A DNA stretch of 64,000 nt from Brachycybe producta (lineage: Eukaryota > Arthropoda > Diplopoda > Playtdesmida > Andrognathidae): NCBI GenBank assembly GCA_036925085.1, contig JAUPFP010000014.1:2297501-2361500 (forward strand). Reading direction: 5' to 3'. Shown in pieces: positions 63,540 to 64,000 of this stretch. The position numbers and the translations under genes are program-made. Positions within the stretch are counted from its first letter, which is position 1. Each line of letters starts with the position of its first letter. Below the pieces are notes generated by a model that ran no database searches, was not told the origin of the DNA, and worked only from the letters and a program-made list of their open reading frames with translations.

Positions 63540-64000
63540 AGAACAAAACTAAAAAGCTAAATTGCAAAAGAATACAAAAAAGACTAAAATTAGCTAGAAC
63601 TACAGAACTAAACTGAAGAACAGCTAAAACTGGACAAGAACTACAGAACTAAAATAAAGAACAGCTAAAACTGGACAAGAACTACAGAACTAAACTGCAG
63701 AACAGCTACAACTGAACACGAACTACAGAACTAAACTGAAGAACAGCTAAAACTGGACAAGAACTACAGAACTAAAATAAAGAACAGCTAAAACTGGACA
63801 AGAACTACAGAACTAAACTGCAGAACAGCTAAAACTGGACAAGAACTACAGAACTAAACTGCAGAACAGCTACAACTGAACAAGAACTACAGAACTAAAC
63901 TGCAGAACAGCTACAACTGAACAAGAACTACAGAACTAAACTGCAGAACAGCTACAACTGAACAAGAACTACAGAACTAAACTGAAGAACAGCTACAACT
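63540..64000. repeat. 41-bp tandem array reaching the window edge
   Basis: The unit is GAACTACAGAACTAAACTGA then AGAACAGCTAAAACTGGACAA (41 bp, e.g. starts 63601 and 63642), at least 10 copies. Two sub-variants (AAACTGCAG with ACAACTGAACAA, and AAAATAAAG with AAAACTGGACAA) alternate in blocks, which suggests amplification of pairs. It continues past the window. Confidence 0.93.

Noticed and set aside
1-64000. tRNA genes, snRNA genes, long LINE or LTR elements
   Set aside because: No cloverleaf-type box A/box B pairs, no U6-like sequence and no long reverse transcriptase frame was found by eye; a covariance-model or translated search would be decisive.

Overview
This window reads as non-coding or intron-rich DNA from an animal genome. 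It is strongly AT-rich and full of microsatellites and homopolymer runs, including many G or C tracts of 10-20 bases. No bacterial-style gene packing, rRNA operon, tRNA or long ORF is visible. The best taxonomic clue is a 5S rRNA-like sequence at 42528-42646, whose internal control region is of metazoan type. Its 3' end (TGTTGTTGGC) recalls arthropod 5S genes, but that placement is weak. Boundaries were found by eye; those of degenerate repeats may be off by 10-20 bases.

Coding content is sparse. Three stretches look like real host exons: a terminal exon with stop and AATAAA at 989-1234, a first coding exon with start context and 5' splice site at 14167-14319, and a terminal exon with polypyrimidine tract, 3' splice site, stop and AATAAA at 50288-50538. 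All are on the + strand and none is recognised as a named family. A few weaker exon-like stretches are listed at low confidence. Most remaining ORFs are translations of repeats.

The window is dominated by short non-autonomous DNA transposons. Family A (termini ACAGGC...GCCTGT, about 200 bp, 9-bp target duplications, possibly Mutator-like) has 28 full or partial copies, about 8% of the sequence. Its core carries a CRE (TGACGTCA), CCAAT boxes, GC boxes (GGGCGGAGC) and a TATA-like CATAAAAA. Its outer arms differ between copies but pair with each other inside each copy. One copy (42400-42779) holds the 5S rRNA sequence between intact ends with a perfect 9-bp duplication. Other families are B (hAT-like, TAGAGGTGGGAC ends), C and K (TTAA-linked ends reading AAGCC), D (ATACCTTGTA ends, TA duplications), E (CGGAGCCCTGT palindromes), F and G (large foldbacks), H (ATGGCGCC ends), I (CACACTA-ATCGG ends), J (pogo/Tigger-like CAGT ends) and L (CTAGTGGGG ends).

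Layout: 1-1.2 kb is the end of a gene; 1.3-13.9 kb is mixed MITEs, including a foldback cluster at 3.4-4.3 kb; 14.2 kb holds a candidate first exon; 14.8-16.4 kb is a cluster of family A; 17.1-17.9 kb is a 26-bp tandem array; 18.9-25.2 kb holds families D, G and K; 26.4-29.4 kb is nested A, E, H and I; 30.4-30.9 kb is a 17-bp array; 33.6-33.9 kb is a near-perfect palindrome; 36-38 kb is nested J, D, B and A; 39.9-40.5 kb is a long triplet array; 42.4-42.8 kb is the 5S-bearing MITE; 43-50 kb is mixed repeats; 50.3 kb holds a terminal exon; 50.6-60.7 kb is more repeats, including a 1.6-kb TIR element; 62.0-62.6 and 63.5-64.0 kb are tandem arrays. No autonomous transposase or other mobilising enzyme was recognised, so the elements seen here must be mobilised from elsewhere.
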